Source: Coffea arabica (taxonomy: Eukaryota; Streptophyta; Magnoliopsida; Gentianales; Rubiaceae). Taken from it: DNA of 64,000 nt. The notes below the pieces were generated by a model, which was given only the letters and a program-made list of their open reading frames with translations, did no database searches and was not told the DNA's origin. Below, piece by piece: positions 1-9,967 of the stretch. The stretch lies in assembly GCF_036785885.1 (NCBI RefSeq), contig NC_092312.1, forward strand, positions 22,958,001 through 23,022,000, read 5' to 3'. The translations under genes were made by a program, and so were the position numbers. Numbering within the stretch: position 1 is the stretch's first letter; every line of letters begins with the position of its first letter.

Positions 1-2835
1 TCCTAATTAGATGGCTTAATTGGAATAAGCAACTTCATTCATGTATATATTAGACAATAATTAGTCATCTTGTACTAATTATATACCAATATGTTAAGAC
101 TTGTATAGGAGTAACGTTGCAGGCTGCAGGCATGAATTTTCTTTGCGACTTTAGCGTAATTGGCATTCACATATAGATTTCCGGCTTACCCTTAACACGA
201 ACCCTTAGCCCTTGTGCATGCCATTTTGTCCTTATGTTTTGGTTACTGATGTCAGTGGTTGGTGTAATATTTAGATAGTTTTGCCTTCAATCACGACTAC
301 AGATTAAGACACGTTCTTAGAATTATAGATGGCTCGTACTATACTTATAAATTATTCACCAGCACAATTCTCATATCGATAACAGAAATCGAATGTGCGA
401 CCTTTTTCTTTAAAGAAATAATCCGTTCTCTTATTAATTGAACCTACTTATATTGACTTCAGTTACTTAAAAGCTAATCCATAGCAAGGAGTACTGAAGT
501 GGGAATTGCCCGAACAATTAATATTGCTGAACTGTCTAGCAGATTTTCAGCCTCAACCCTGAATTAGCACTGTTTTAATTTTAAAAAAAATTGTAAATTA
601 CAAATGCATCTAAGAAATTTGAGCTAGCTACAGTGCTGAGACAGTACACCTGCACGTGGGTTGAAATATTCAGAACAAATATTTGGAATTCAAATCGATA
701 TTTTGCATTTGTTTATGTTGCGTTCATACTACAATTCTGTAACTCGGTAAAAGAACCAAGAAAGGCCAAGGCATCTCTTACTTTTACAAAGTTTTTTTTT
801 TTTTCCTTCCTGTTTACTAGAATCTCTTTGGATGAATTTAGCACATGTGTAACGATTATTTCACCATTTATTTTTTGTTCTTTTGTGCGATTCTTTGTCT
901 GCTTGACAGGGGTGACAAGAAAAATAAATAAGCCATAAAAATTTTACAATATTTTACACAAGACAAAGGAATATATTCTTTCGTCAAAATAAGGGATGAT
1001 GTTAAGAGAACCTAACTGACAAAAAAAAATATATATTTTTTTTTTAAAAAAAAGTGCAATTCAATACAATCATTGTTGTTTCAAAGAACTAAGAGACCGA
1101 CAGTTTATTTTAGACTATGATCCTCCACATAGATAAGCATATAGGATTTAATTAATGGTAATGTATTTAAAACCTGAAAGGAGAAGCGTATAAAATCATG
1201 TTATTTCTACTTAGCTTTTGAGTCTAATTTATTCGAGTTACGTCTTACTGAAAATTCAATTTTTGGAGATATAATTTGGTTTGCCCAAATAAAATATTCA
1301 AATCTGACTCTGGTCAAAATTAGCCTCACACCGATAGTGAGGTCAACATGCTGGTTAGTTATTCAAATTGACCTCACGCGAAAACATTGACCTTTGTTGT
1401 TAACAGTGGTAAATCAACCCGACAACCCGTTCCCCAACACCAAAACATGGCAGTGGTCAAAACAAATATTTTGTACCCTTTCTTTTTTATATAAAAAGCA
1501 GATTTCATTAACAAATATCATCCAATACAATTTGATTTCTAATTCTATTACTATTATAGTATAATTTGATTTACATTATTGTTTTAATGGGAAATTAAAC
1601 ATGCACTCCAAATTATAAATTTATAATTCAACAAATATAATAGATTTGAAAAATACAAAAAAGTTTTAAAATTGATAAATCGCTATGGCTTTTTTACATG
1701 CATGTCACAATCGTTAGATTTATTAATAAACGGCTTTAATCTCCAATAATAATGATGAGATCTGTCGAAATAGATCCAAAATTTCAAAAAGTTTAGATCT
1801 GACGACCAGATCTGAAACAAATTCAAACCTAATAACAAAATTTAGAAAAACACAAAAATCTCCATTGGATCCCCTAGAAGAAGAACATTTGAGTCTTATT
1901 AGAAATTTCCAGAAAAAATTAAAAAAACACACTAAGAAAATTTAGGAGAAATTTTATTAGAAAAATAAAATAAAATGAAATTCATGGGAGGGAGATCACG
2001 GTGAGGGACCATGATCTCCCTCTTTAAGAGGTATGCCTTTGAGAAGAGGGAAAAAAAATAGAGAGAAGTTTGATAAGAGAAGATGTAGAGAGGAAAAGAA
2101 AAGTTTGTTGCTCAGGCAAACCATATACTTTGTACCTTGTATTTCGTAGTACTAGAAGAAAAGAGGTTTTCCCATTGAACAGATGAATTTAAGGCCCTAT
2201 TGATTTCGGAACAAAAGTTATTTACATTGCAAATTTCCTCTTCAATTCACGTATAGCAGGCAAGTAATCGAGCACTCAGGAATTTGACAGTAGTTAATTA
2301 GTTCTGTATCATTTCATAAATTTCATTCTTCATTACGCATTCTGCCACCACCAAAAAAAAAATTTTAAATAAAATAACGGTGCCCTCCACTTTCTGTGTG
2401 GGTTCTTTCCTTCTGTACTTGTGTTCTTGAATCTTGCCATGATCGTTGTCTGCATCATTCATCCCAAATTAGTCCACCTTCTAGGAACTTTATTTCTGGA
2501 ACCAAACTAGAAAGGTTACTGAATGAAGACATGAAAGTAGTACTCCACCGTTCAAAAAAGATATATTAAGCCCCGAATGCACATGTGATTTATTATTCAG
2601 ACACGCATCACTAATCAAAGCTTCCTAGAAGTGCCCTAAGATTAAGACTGAAAAAAAAAAAAAGAAATCTTTCTAGCTGGAAAATAATACGTAATATATA
2701 AGAAAACATTCAAGAAATTGACCACACAATGGATTATCTTATGGTACTTTAGAGAATAAATAAACAAATAGGCCATTCATCCGACGTGCTCGACATGTTT
2801 ATTCTCGCATGCGGCCGGGCCCAAACATATACACG
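1..2835. other. Intergenic DNA upstream of the first ERF gene
   Basis: No gene is recognisable; the open frames here are short and low-complexity. The stretch 1-300 and 730-1380 is shared with copy B, whereas ~1385-2515 is private to copy A and either was lost from B or inserted here. The last ~300 bases before the TATA box are again shared with copy B and are the likely promoter. Confidence 0.6.
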
Positions 2836-2843
2836 TATATATA
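2836..2843 (+). promoter_or_regulatory. TATA box of ERF gene A1
   Basis: TATATATA lies 85-92 bases before the ATG at 2928, giving a predicted 5' leader of about 60 bases. The paralogous position in copy B (13673-13692) is an (AC)n run instead. Confidence 0.6.
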
Positions 2844-2927
2844 TTGGACATCAGATTCTTCATCAATCGCTGTAGATCAAAGAAAATTCAGAAGCTACAG
2901 AAAACCCACAAATAATAGAGTTCAGAA

Positions 2928-3542
2928 ATGTTTGGAACTACAACCCCCGATTCTGAGCTAGCCCTTCTAGCTTCAATAGAGCACCATCTTCTCAATGACA
3001 CCGATCTCTCAGACATTTTTCCAGAATTGTATTCTTTTAATGATGCAGAGGTTTTCAACTCTAGCCCGAGTCATGGCGGCTCCCGAGATTCGGGAGAAGT
3101 AGCCTTAAATAATTGCGAAATGAATAGTGCATCAGAAGATATCCCGTTCAAGTTTGGACTGTTGGGTCAAGACGAGGTGGAACAGAATATCACAGCAGCA
3201 GAAGTTGCTGCACCTGCGGAAAATGTGTCCAAGGACTGGAGACGATACCGGGGCGTCAGGAGGCGGCCGTGGGGGACGTATGCAGCTGAAATAAGAGATC
3301 CCAAGAAGAAAGGGTCAAGAATTTGGCTTGGGACGTATGAAACACCTGAAGATGCAGCATTGGCTTTTGACCAAGCTGCTTTCAAAATGCGTGGTGCACG
3401 AGCTAGGGTTAATTTTCCGCACCTAATCGGCTCTAATAATGTGGAGCCGGCGAGAGTGAATCCAAGAAGGCGTGTTTTAGAGCCTTCAATTATTCCATCA
3501 TCGTCAACACCTCAAAAGAAGTGCAAATTTCAGCGCCATTGA
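2928..3542 (+). CDS. AP2/ERF transcription factor, group IX (ERF13-like), gene A1
   Basis: Intronless gene of 204 aa. A single AP2/ERF DNA-binding domain lies at about residues 107-164 and carries the family signatures [30 protein letters not shown] and RARVNFP. The ERF-type Ala and Asp of the second and third strands are present, so binding to GCC-box-like DNA in the nucleus is expected. After the domain comes the motif [15 protein letters not shown], which resembles the conserved C-terminal motif of Arabidopsis ERF13. The N-terminus ([17 protein letters not shown] and an acidic stretch) fits an activation region. Group IXa members such as ERF13, ERF2 and ORCA factors answer to jasmonate and ethylene. 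The residue after RPWG is Thr where most ERFs, including the neighbouring A2 and B2, have Lys. The ATG is preceded by a leader that copy B shares almost exactly. The B1 paralogue (13778-14389) is about 94% identical. The subgroup call rests on motif memory. Confidence 0.93.
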   Translation: MFGTTTPDSELALLASIEHHLLNDTDLSDIFPELYSFNDAEVFNSSPSHGGSRDSGEVALNNCEMNSASEDIPFKFGLLGQDEVEQNITAAEVAAPAENVSKDWRRYRGVRRRPWGTYAAEIRDPKKKGSRIWLGTYETPEDAALAFDQAAFKMRGARARVNFPHLIGSNNVEPARVNPRRRVLEPSIIPSSSTPQKKCKFQRH

Positions 3543-5218
3543 CTTCTCGATGATCAAACTTATTTAGTTTCCTTGGCCAATGTTGAACATCACTACTGGG
3601 GAAGTTTCAGAGACTTCCAACTCGCTTTTGCTTTATTTAGGGTAGTAGCCGTACGTTACCCTTTTGTTTTTCTCCAATAGTTGATGACAATAGGGGCGTG
3701 GTCGTATTTGCACATGGAAGTTTTTGTATGTTCCACATTCATATATGCCATCTGCCTACTATTTGGGACGTATCCTTTTCGTCTTTATCTGCTAATCAAA
3801 ATAATCTAAGTTTTCAAATTGTTTTTGTTACTATTTCCTTGTAAAGTTCCCTCAGGAACAATTGATGTCCTAATGAGATAGAGAAGTACATCAGAGGATT
3901 GTCGAGCGGTTTTGGAAAATTTAACTTCTTGGACATCTATTATCTCTTCATATATACTATCAGCAGATAATAATTCGACCACGGAAGGCAGCATCCAACT
4001 GGAAATTTATATTAACCCCAATAACACGTCTGTAACACAAATAATTGTCTAATTGCACTTTTAATTCCTCGTACCATGGACCAATCCTTTGATTAGTTTT
4101 GGGGACAAAAATTTATTTAGCTTGTAAATTTTGATAATGCAAAAGTTACTAATTCAAAAGGAAAGAAAAGTACGTAGACTAACTATAGGTATGAATAGTT
4201 TCATTTTCTCAGGATCCGCTAATTTTTATTTTCTAATTTCAATATATTGCAACAATAAGCAGTGAAATACAAATTCCAGAAAATTATTACGTTCATATCC
4301 ACATGCATTTCTTTCGACTGTAATTAGTCAATCTCCATCCGTTATTCTTGATATTTCCATAATTGGAGCTAAGCGGTCGTAGTAATTTTATAATGAAACT
4401 TAACTGACCAATTAGTTGCATAACCTAAGCATGACCTAAGGAAGGGAAATAATTGCTACTTGCATGACCTAAGCATTATTACAATAGTAGTTTGACACAT
4501 GTAGATTTATTCCTAGCATAAATTAGTTCAATTGATTAGGATGAATTATTATTGTTCAAACGATCATGCGTCGAATTCTGGCTAATCGATGTAAATGCTT
4601 GCATTAGTAGGTGATTCCCAAGAGTAAATATCTTGATATATGGTAGTGATCAGAGTCGAACCTTACCCAAACTTTTCTTTCCAAAAAAAAAAAAAGAAAA
4701 AGAAAACAAATGTTGATCTGTCCAACAGAGGGCATATATATGGAGATGCTGTCCTTCAAAGAAAAGGTATTATAATAGAGGACTAAAAAATATAGATAAA
4801 ACCATACAGGGGACAGGCCATTAAGGATAGCACAATATTTTAACCTATTGAACAAAGTCTGTGTTGGTCATCTGCTGGTTTCCATCAGTAATATATCAAG
4901 CGTTTGCATTGTTGTTACCATTGCTAGCTGTGTTATCATCTCTTTCGAAGAAGCTAGTTGAATTGTAGCATCCAATATAAAATAGTGTAAAAGCTTGATT
5001 CAAAACAAAAGAAATAATGGCAGTAAATTATATTTTACAAACACGTGATTAATTTGACCTTCTTAGAAGTCTCTAAAGCAGAAAAAACAATGTCGTGTAC
5101 TGGAAAAGAAACATAAGCAATTAAGCCATTAACTAATACAAGATATAGAAAATTAATATCCAATTTTTCAAAACGTAATTGATCATTAAAGTAAGTTTGA
5201 ATTTTGCAGCAATCCCTG
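3543..5218. other. Intergenic DNA between ERF genes A1 and A2
   Basis: Contains the 3' untranslated region of A1 and the upstream region of A2. Most of it aligns with 14390-16373 of copy B, where three insertions interrupt it. I see no further gene. The first ~250 bases are well conserved between copies, as expected of a transcribed 3' end. Confidence 0.6.
5042..5047. promoter_or_regulatory. G-box CACGTG upstream of ERF gene A2
   Basis: A palindromic CACGTG, about 265 bases before the ATG at 5309, is kept at the same place in copy B (16193-16198) although surrounding bases have drifted. G-boxes are targets of bHLH/bZIP factors including the jasmonate regulator MYC2. Its use here is inferred. 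Confidence 0.45.
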
Positions 5219-5226
5219 TATATTTA
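5219..5226 (+). promoter_or_regulatory. TATA box of ERF gene A2
   Basis: TATATTTA lies about 85 bases before the ATG. The copy B counterpart is TATATAA at 16374-16380, at a similar distance. Confidence 0.5.
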
Positions 5227-5308
5227 TCACTGGCACCATTTGCGTCACCATCCAAAGTAATATCAACTGAAAACCCACAAAACCCACAGAAGATCTTTGC
5301 TAAGAAAT

Positions 5309-5929
5309 ATGATATACGAAGCAACCCGTATGGATTCTGACCTAGCCCTCCTTTCATTCTTTGAAAACCATCTGCTAAATGATCCTGATTTCCAAGATAT
5401 TATATCTGAAATTAATTGTTACGATCCACTCATTTGCAATCCCAGCACCAGTTTTGGCAGCTTCCATTCATGCGGAAGTGGGATAGAAATGATTTCAAAT
5501 ACTAGTACGAGTAACAACTCATCAGAAACAGCAGGAGTTGGATCAGCTGTACGAGGAGGTCAACCAAAAGCCAGTACCGCGCGTGGAAGACAAGCTGCGG
5601 TAGATTGGACACGGTATCGAGGCGTTAGGAGGCGGGCATGGGGCAAGTTTGCGGCAGAAATAAGAGACCCCAAGAAGAAAGGATCAAAAATTTGGCTTGG
5701 GACATACGAGACGCCCGAGGATGCAGCGTTGGCTTACGACCAAGCTGCTTTTGAAATGCGTGGCGCAAAAGCTAGGCTGAATTTTCCCAATTTGTTTGGT
5801 TCTAATACACTACAGCCAGTGAGAGTGAACCCAAGAAAGCGTTCGTTGGAGCCTTCTGTTTTATGTTGTTCAACAGAAATAGATGTCTCAAAGAAGGGGA
5901 AATTTGTGGTTTCCTCCATGATGATTTGA
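5309..5929 (+). CDS. AP2/ERF transcription factor, group IX, gene A2 (altered linker)
   Basis: Intronless gene of 206 aa; the start is the first ATG, aligned with that of paralogue B2. The AP2 domain is at about residues 103-160, with [42 protein letters not shown] and KARLNFPNL, followed by the motif [15 protein letters not shown] typical of ERF13-like proteins. Two oddities stand out. The normally invariant Pro of RRPWG is Ala (about residue 110). Residues ~77-90 read in a different frame from B2: a 2-base deletion starts the shift and a 1-base deletion ends it, turning an acidic linker segment into a basic, glycine-rich one. The DNA-binding contacts are otherwise intact. It forms a tandem pair with A1, 1.8 kb apart and on the same strand. 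Role inferred: transcription factor in hormone or stress response. Confidence 0.92.
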   Translation: MIYEATRMDSDLALLSFFENHLLNDPDFQDIISEINCYDPLICNPSTSFGSFHSCGSGIEMISNTSTSNNSSETAGVGSAVRGGQPKASTARGRQAAVDWTRYRGVRRRAWGKFAAEIRDPKKKGSKIWLGTYETPEDAALAYDQAAFEMRGAKARLNFPNLFGSNTLQPVRVNPRKRSLEPSVLCCSTEIDVSKKGKFVVSSMMI

Positions 5930-6771
5930 GTAGATGCTTTACTGGGTACTGTGGAGTACATCAGAAAACTTAGATGGTTCCTTTTTTTTTTTTTTTTGGT
6001 TTTTTTCCCCTGAGGTATCATATTTTGATTGTATCCCCTTTTTTGTCAAGTACGATTACCTCAGAAGAAGAATTTGTTGTAAAGACGGTATTTTTCCAGT
6101 GCTGCTTTCTCACTGTTTCTTCAATATTCCTTGAAATGACATCATCTATGTTATCAATGTCACAATTGAATTCATTTATTTGGTTGATTAAAGTATGGCA
6201 ATGATTATCCTTTGAAAAAGATTAGGAATTCTATTGATTGCAAGTACTAGTTAAGGAAAGAAAGGAGTAAGCAAAATGTAAAGAGAAAACAAAAAAATTG
6301 TATGTAGGTGGTTAAGGTAGAGATTTTGGAGAATATTTAAGAACTCATTGACTATTTTGGCTTGGCGCAACCATTATCTCCTTAGTTCCAGGCGGTAAAA
6401 TTAATTGACGGCTCTTTGGTTTGATCGATAAAAGCTGAAACTTGGCTGAGTTTTTAAAAATATTGCGTTGATGAGATTCAAATAGGCTACTCATGGCTTC
6501 ACTAGTGGTCTAAAACTTACAAAGTAAAGGTTAGTAGCAACTGCTAGGTCACAGGGCTTTGTGTGTGTGTGTGTGTCTGTGTTTTTGGTGTATGTGTTTG
6601 TGTTTAGTGGATCATTTTAGTTGTTTTATAGTATGTTCAATAATATAAGTACAATTTTTTTTAGTCTATTATGTAATTCATTAGGTCAACTAACCTGTCG
6701 ACCCACAGTTAAATTGCACTCAATCAGTCCTCTTGCTAGATTGATGACCCAATCAGATTTAATAACTACTA
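5930..6771. other. 3' flank of ERF gene A2; end of duplication unit
   Basis: No gene. It holds the A2 3' untranslated region and a T-rich run near 5983-6005. The homology to copy B resumes at 6200-6460 and then stops, which marks the right edge of copy A. A (TG)n microsatellite lies at about 6560-6576. Confidence 0.6.
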
Positions 6772-7270
6772 GGGTAAATTTCATATAATCTTCTTGTGAT
6801 TTTATTTAATGTCAGATTACTTTAGGAAGGTTTCAAAATAGCCACATAACCCTCATGTAGTTTTAAAATAGTCACATAACCCCTTACAATTTTGTGCAAA
6901 ATGAAAATAGATGAAATGCATAATCAGTTACATCAATTAGACCACATGTACTCTAAAAGTGTGTGTGATGAATTCATAATATTCACTTAACTCCCTATGA
7001 TTTGCATAAATATCTACTTTACCCCGATGTGATTTTTGCATCTATCCACATAATCCCCCTATGATTTTATACAAGATGGTTAAGTTGTTATTTGGTTTAA
7101 CATCTGAGTAAGGGCAGTACTAGTATTTTAAATAACGATGTTACATAAACTATTTTCAATTAAATTTTCAGTTTACATGAAACCATAAGGGGTGAAATGA
7201 ATATTATGAAACGTTATGGGGGTTATGTGATAATAGATGAAACTATAGGGGAGTTATTAGTAATTTACCC
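6772..7270. mobile_element. Non-autonomous TIR element, Mutator-like MITE (499 bp)
   Basis: The left end begins GGGTAAATTTCATATAATC and the right end is its imperfect inverted copy, closing with ATTTACCC. Inner repeats of the type CACATAACCCC...TTTTA also occur in both orientations. Flanking 9-mers TAACTACTA and TAACTAAGG match at 6 of 9 places, consistent with an old 9-bp target duplication. No coding capacity. The Mutator label rests on the 9-bp duplication and long inverted repeats. Confidence 0.7.
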
Positions 7271-9603
7271 TAACTAAGGTGGGAAATTTTTCTGGTTTAA
7301 GTCAGTTGGTTAGCTTCCTATCTTGATCCGTTCACAAGTCTATATAAACTACTATCTATACTATATATACAAATTTTCAAAAAGTTAATTAACACTTGAA
7401 ATCCCTCTTTTATCAAGTGTCCATTAGCCAAACCATTCGTTTTTTCCTTTTTGTATAATATCCAGAAATTCACTCATGTGTGATGGGGTTGGGGGCGGCA
7501 TGTAAAGATTCAGTCTTTCCTCTTTTTTTTTTTTTTTTTTTGTAGGTTTTTATCCATAATCTATTAGCGATTTCCATTCGGCTGGGGTATAATTCCTGGG
7601 GATTAAAAAAATTCCAACCTTGCTAATCTCTTTCCACTGTTTACTCGTGCTAATATGAAGAATTTTTAGTTCGAAAGGAAATTCTCCCGGTAACCAAAAT
7701 TGAGCATTATACAGACAGCCCTATGGTTATAGGGGAAGCCAGAAGAATAAAATTACTAATTATACCGGAAATTAAGACAAAAAATGAAATACTGACTCAA
7801 TGTGCATCATATGTGTTCGCCAATGCTAGGTAGCTGACAAAGGGGGAAGAAAAAGGTAATAGCGCCATGGCTGAGAATTCGCAAACTTGATGCAGCAAAA
7901 GCTGAACCTGAATGTTGCCATATTAGTTAATGGATATCCTTTGCCAGGATTGGGATTATGGGGAGTTTGCAGAGTGGGGTTTGGATCATATTTGGACCGA
8001 TTTTCTAATCTTTTACTTTGTCTTTTGTTTCCCCCATCTACAAAAATGAAGGCGGCTCCTCTCTCCAAATGAAAAACAAACCGTGGGCTTTCCTCTACGG
8101 GTAAACGAAAGGTTTGGAATCCAGAGTAAATTCTTAGGTTATTATGAAAAAAAAAAAATTGTTCTGCAAGAGGGGTTATTTTTGAAGCTAATTCTAAGAC
8201 TAGAATCTTCGCATTTGTGAAATGCGAGTTCAAGGACTTCGCATTTGACAGAGGTTAGTGCTTTCAGAAATGTCTTTGGCCAGAAAAAAAAAACCACAAA
8301 GCTCAATGCGAGCTTTGTGAGCTATCTTCCCAAATAGTCGGTGAATGTTCAAAACAGAGTAGCTCTAACATTCTAAATCCCTAACGCAATTTCGATTTGG
8401 GAACACCAAAACGAAGACGAAATTGAGGCCAATACCAAGAGTCAAACCGCTACAAACATAGCATTTTAGCATCAGCTTTCAAACATTTGAAGAAGTTCCA
8501 GATTTTTTCCCAATAGCTGCAAAAACTCACTCCATCTCCGGAAAAGTAGTCGCTGGAAAGCTTGAAAACGTCGACGTGCTTGAGATAGGTGTTGTTCATG
8601 ATTTGCTGTCATAACTGTGTGTTTCTCTAATTTGTTATTGTTCCTTCCGTTGTCTACTGGAAATGCATCAGCCCTGCTGCATCACTAGGAATTGCATCTG
8701 CTGTTTCAACAGCAGAAAGCTAGAAAAAAGAAAATGACCAGTGAAAGTTAGTGTAGCTAGCTAAGTAGTAGCTTTTTAAAATATTGCTTCAGACACCGGG
8801 AAAAACTAGTTCAAAAAATGACCTAGTAGCACAGAAAAGATTACAATAGCATAACCGGTAGTGCAGAAAAGTAAGCATAACTAGTAGTGCAGAAACTGAG
8901 AAATGTGACCTCGCATTTGTCAAATGCGAGGTCGGGCTCTTCTCTCTCTTTTTTTTTTTTGGATTTTGTGGGTCAAAAATTTTAGGTGATTTCGCATTCA
9001 ACAAATGCGAGCTCAGAAGTTCACATTTGTTGAATGCGAAGACCCCTTGGACAGAATTCTATACTCAAAATGCCTCCTTTGCAGAAATTTTTTAAATTTC
9101 ATCATCATTTTGGAAATTTCTCTTGGAATCCATCTATCTATTAGAGTAAGAATTTGACGTTCTGCAATACTTGCACCACATTATCAACTGATGTAGTCTT
9201 ATTACACAGATTCGAAAATTGCTCGACTCCATCCAGATAAAATCATTGATTGGTGTTCTTTTAATTACCTTGTCAACCCTCTCTCGATCTTGAACAGTTG
9301 GATATTGTACTTGGGTTCTTCGTGTCAAAGATCCTCAACCCTGAAAATCGTCCACCCTGTTCAGGCTGACGGATGAGAGGGAATTCAGCTAATTAAAGCA
9401 CCATATCAAGATGTTTTGCAGAAGTGGCAACCCTATGATCTATTTAAATATCGAATGATGAGAAGTAACTAGCTAGTCTCAAGCCTACAACACCGTGTGG
9501 TTGAGTACCGAGTTAGTGGATTCAGGATTCGGGTTTGCTGCCAACAGTCTCTTAGATAGACAAACATATACAGCACAATAATATTTGTTGGGCTGACAAT
9601 TCT
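7271..9603. other. Intergenic DNA between duplication copies
   Basis: Single-copy stretch between the two duplication units. No protein family is recognisable in any frame. The notable content is a group of hairpin-forming palindromes between 8209 and 9040 (separate entry) and a T-run at about 7521-7541. Confidence 0.5.
8209..9040. repeat. Cluster of perfect and near-perfect palindromes with a TCGCATTTG core
   Basis: Four hairpin-forming sequences occur within 830 bases. At 8209-8227, arms TCGCATTT/AAATGCGA flank a short centre. At 8295-8319, 9-base perfect arms flank an AATGCG-containing loop. At 8907-8933, two 13-base perfect arms (GACCTCGCATTTG and its complement) flank one base. At 8991-9040, two 17-base perfect arms (TTCGCATTCAACAAATG and its complement) flank a 16-base loop. 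A further half site is at 8238-8250. The shared core in repeated hairpins suggests a repeat-family module rather than chance. Confidence 0.75.
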
Positions 9604-9967
9604 AAGATGGCTTAATAGGCATAAGCAATTTCCTTCATGGATAGTACACCGGACAATATTTAGTCAACTTGTCCTAACTATCTATCCATTTGTTATAGTT
9701 ACAATAGACTACTATAGGTGGTAAATTGCAGGCCGGCAGGACAAATTTCCTTTGCTGCGCTCTTTTGCTTGGCATTCATGTATAAAACTCCGTCTCACCC
9801 TTCACATGAGCCTCTAGTCCCTGAATACTTGTCGGAATCCGATAGTTCCACAAGCGGCTGGGAAGAACAGTTCAGGATCTTGGGGCCTTGTGCCATTCTG
9901 TCTGTGGATCTGTTTTGGTTGCTGATTTCAATGGCTGATAACGTAAATGTTGAAAGTTGTACAATTA

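Larger units (their letters stand above)
1..6460. repeat. Segmental tandem duplication, copy A (two ERF genes)
   Basis: Bases 9-300 match ~9604-9925, 730-1380 match ~12700-13335, 2530-4650 match ~13370-15430, 4700-6140 match ~15860-17300, and 6200-6460 match ~18190-18350, all in the same order and orientation. Copy A may start before the window. It has about 1.1 kb (roughly 1385-2515) that copy B lacks, while copy B carries several insertions absent here. Coding regions are most conserved; intergenic parts are clearly diverged, so the duplication is not recent. Confidence 0.9.

Noticed and set aside
5297-5308. Longer start for ERF gene A2 (and 16453 for B2) from a TTG codon
   Set aside because: Plant nuclear genes start at ATG; the first in-frame ATGs are at 5309 and 16465 and align with each other.
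8300-8900. Decayed retrovirus-like or pararetroviral insertion around the palindromes
   Set aside because: No polymerase, protease or coat-like residues could be read in any frame, and no long terminal repeats were seen.
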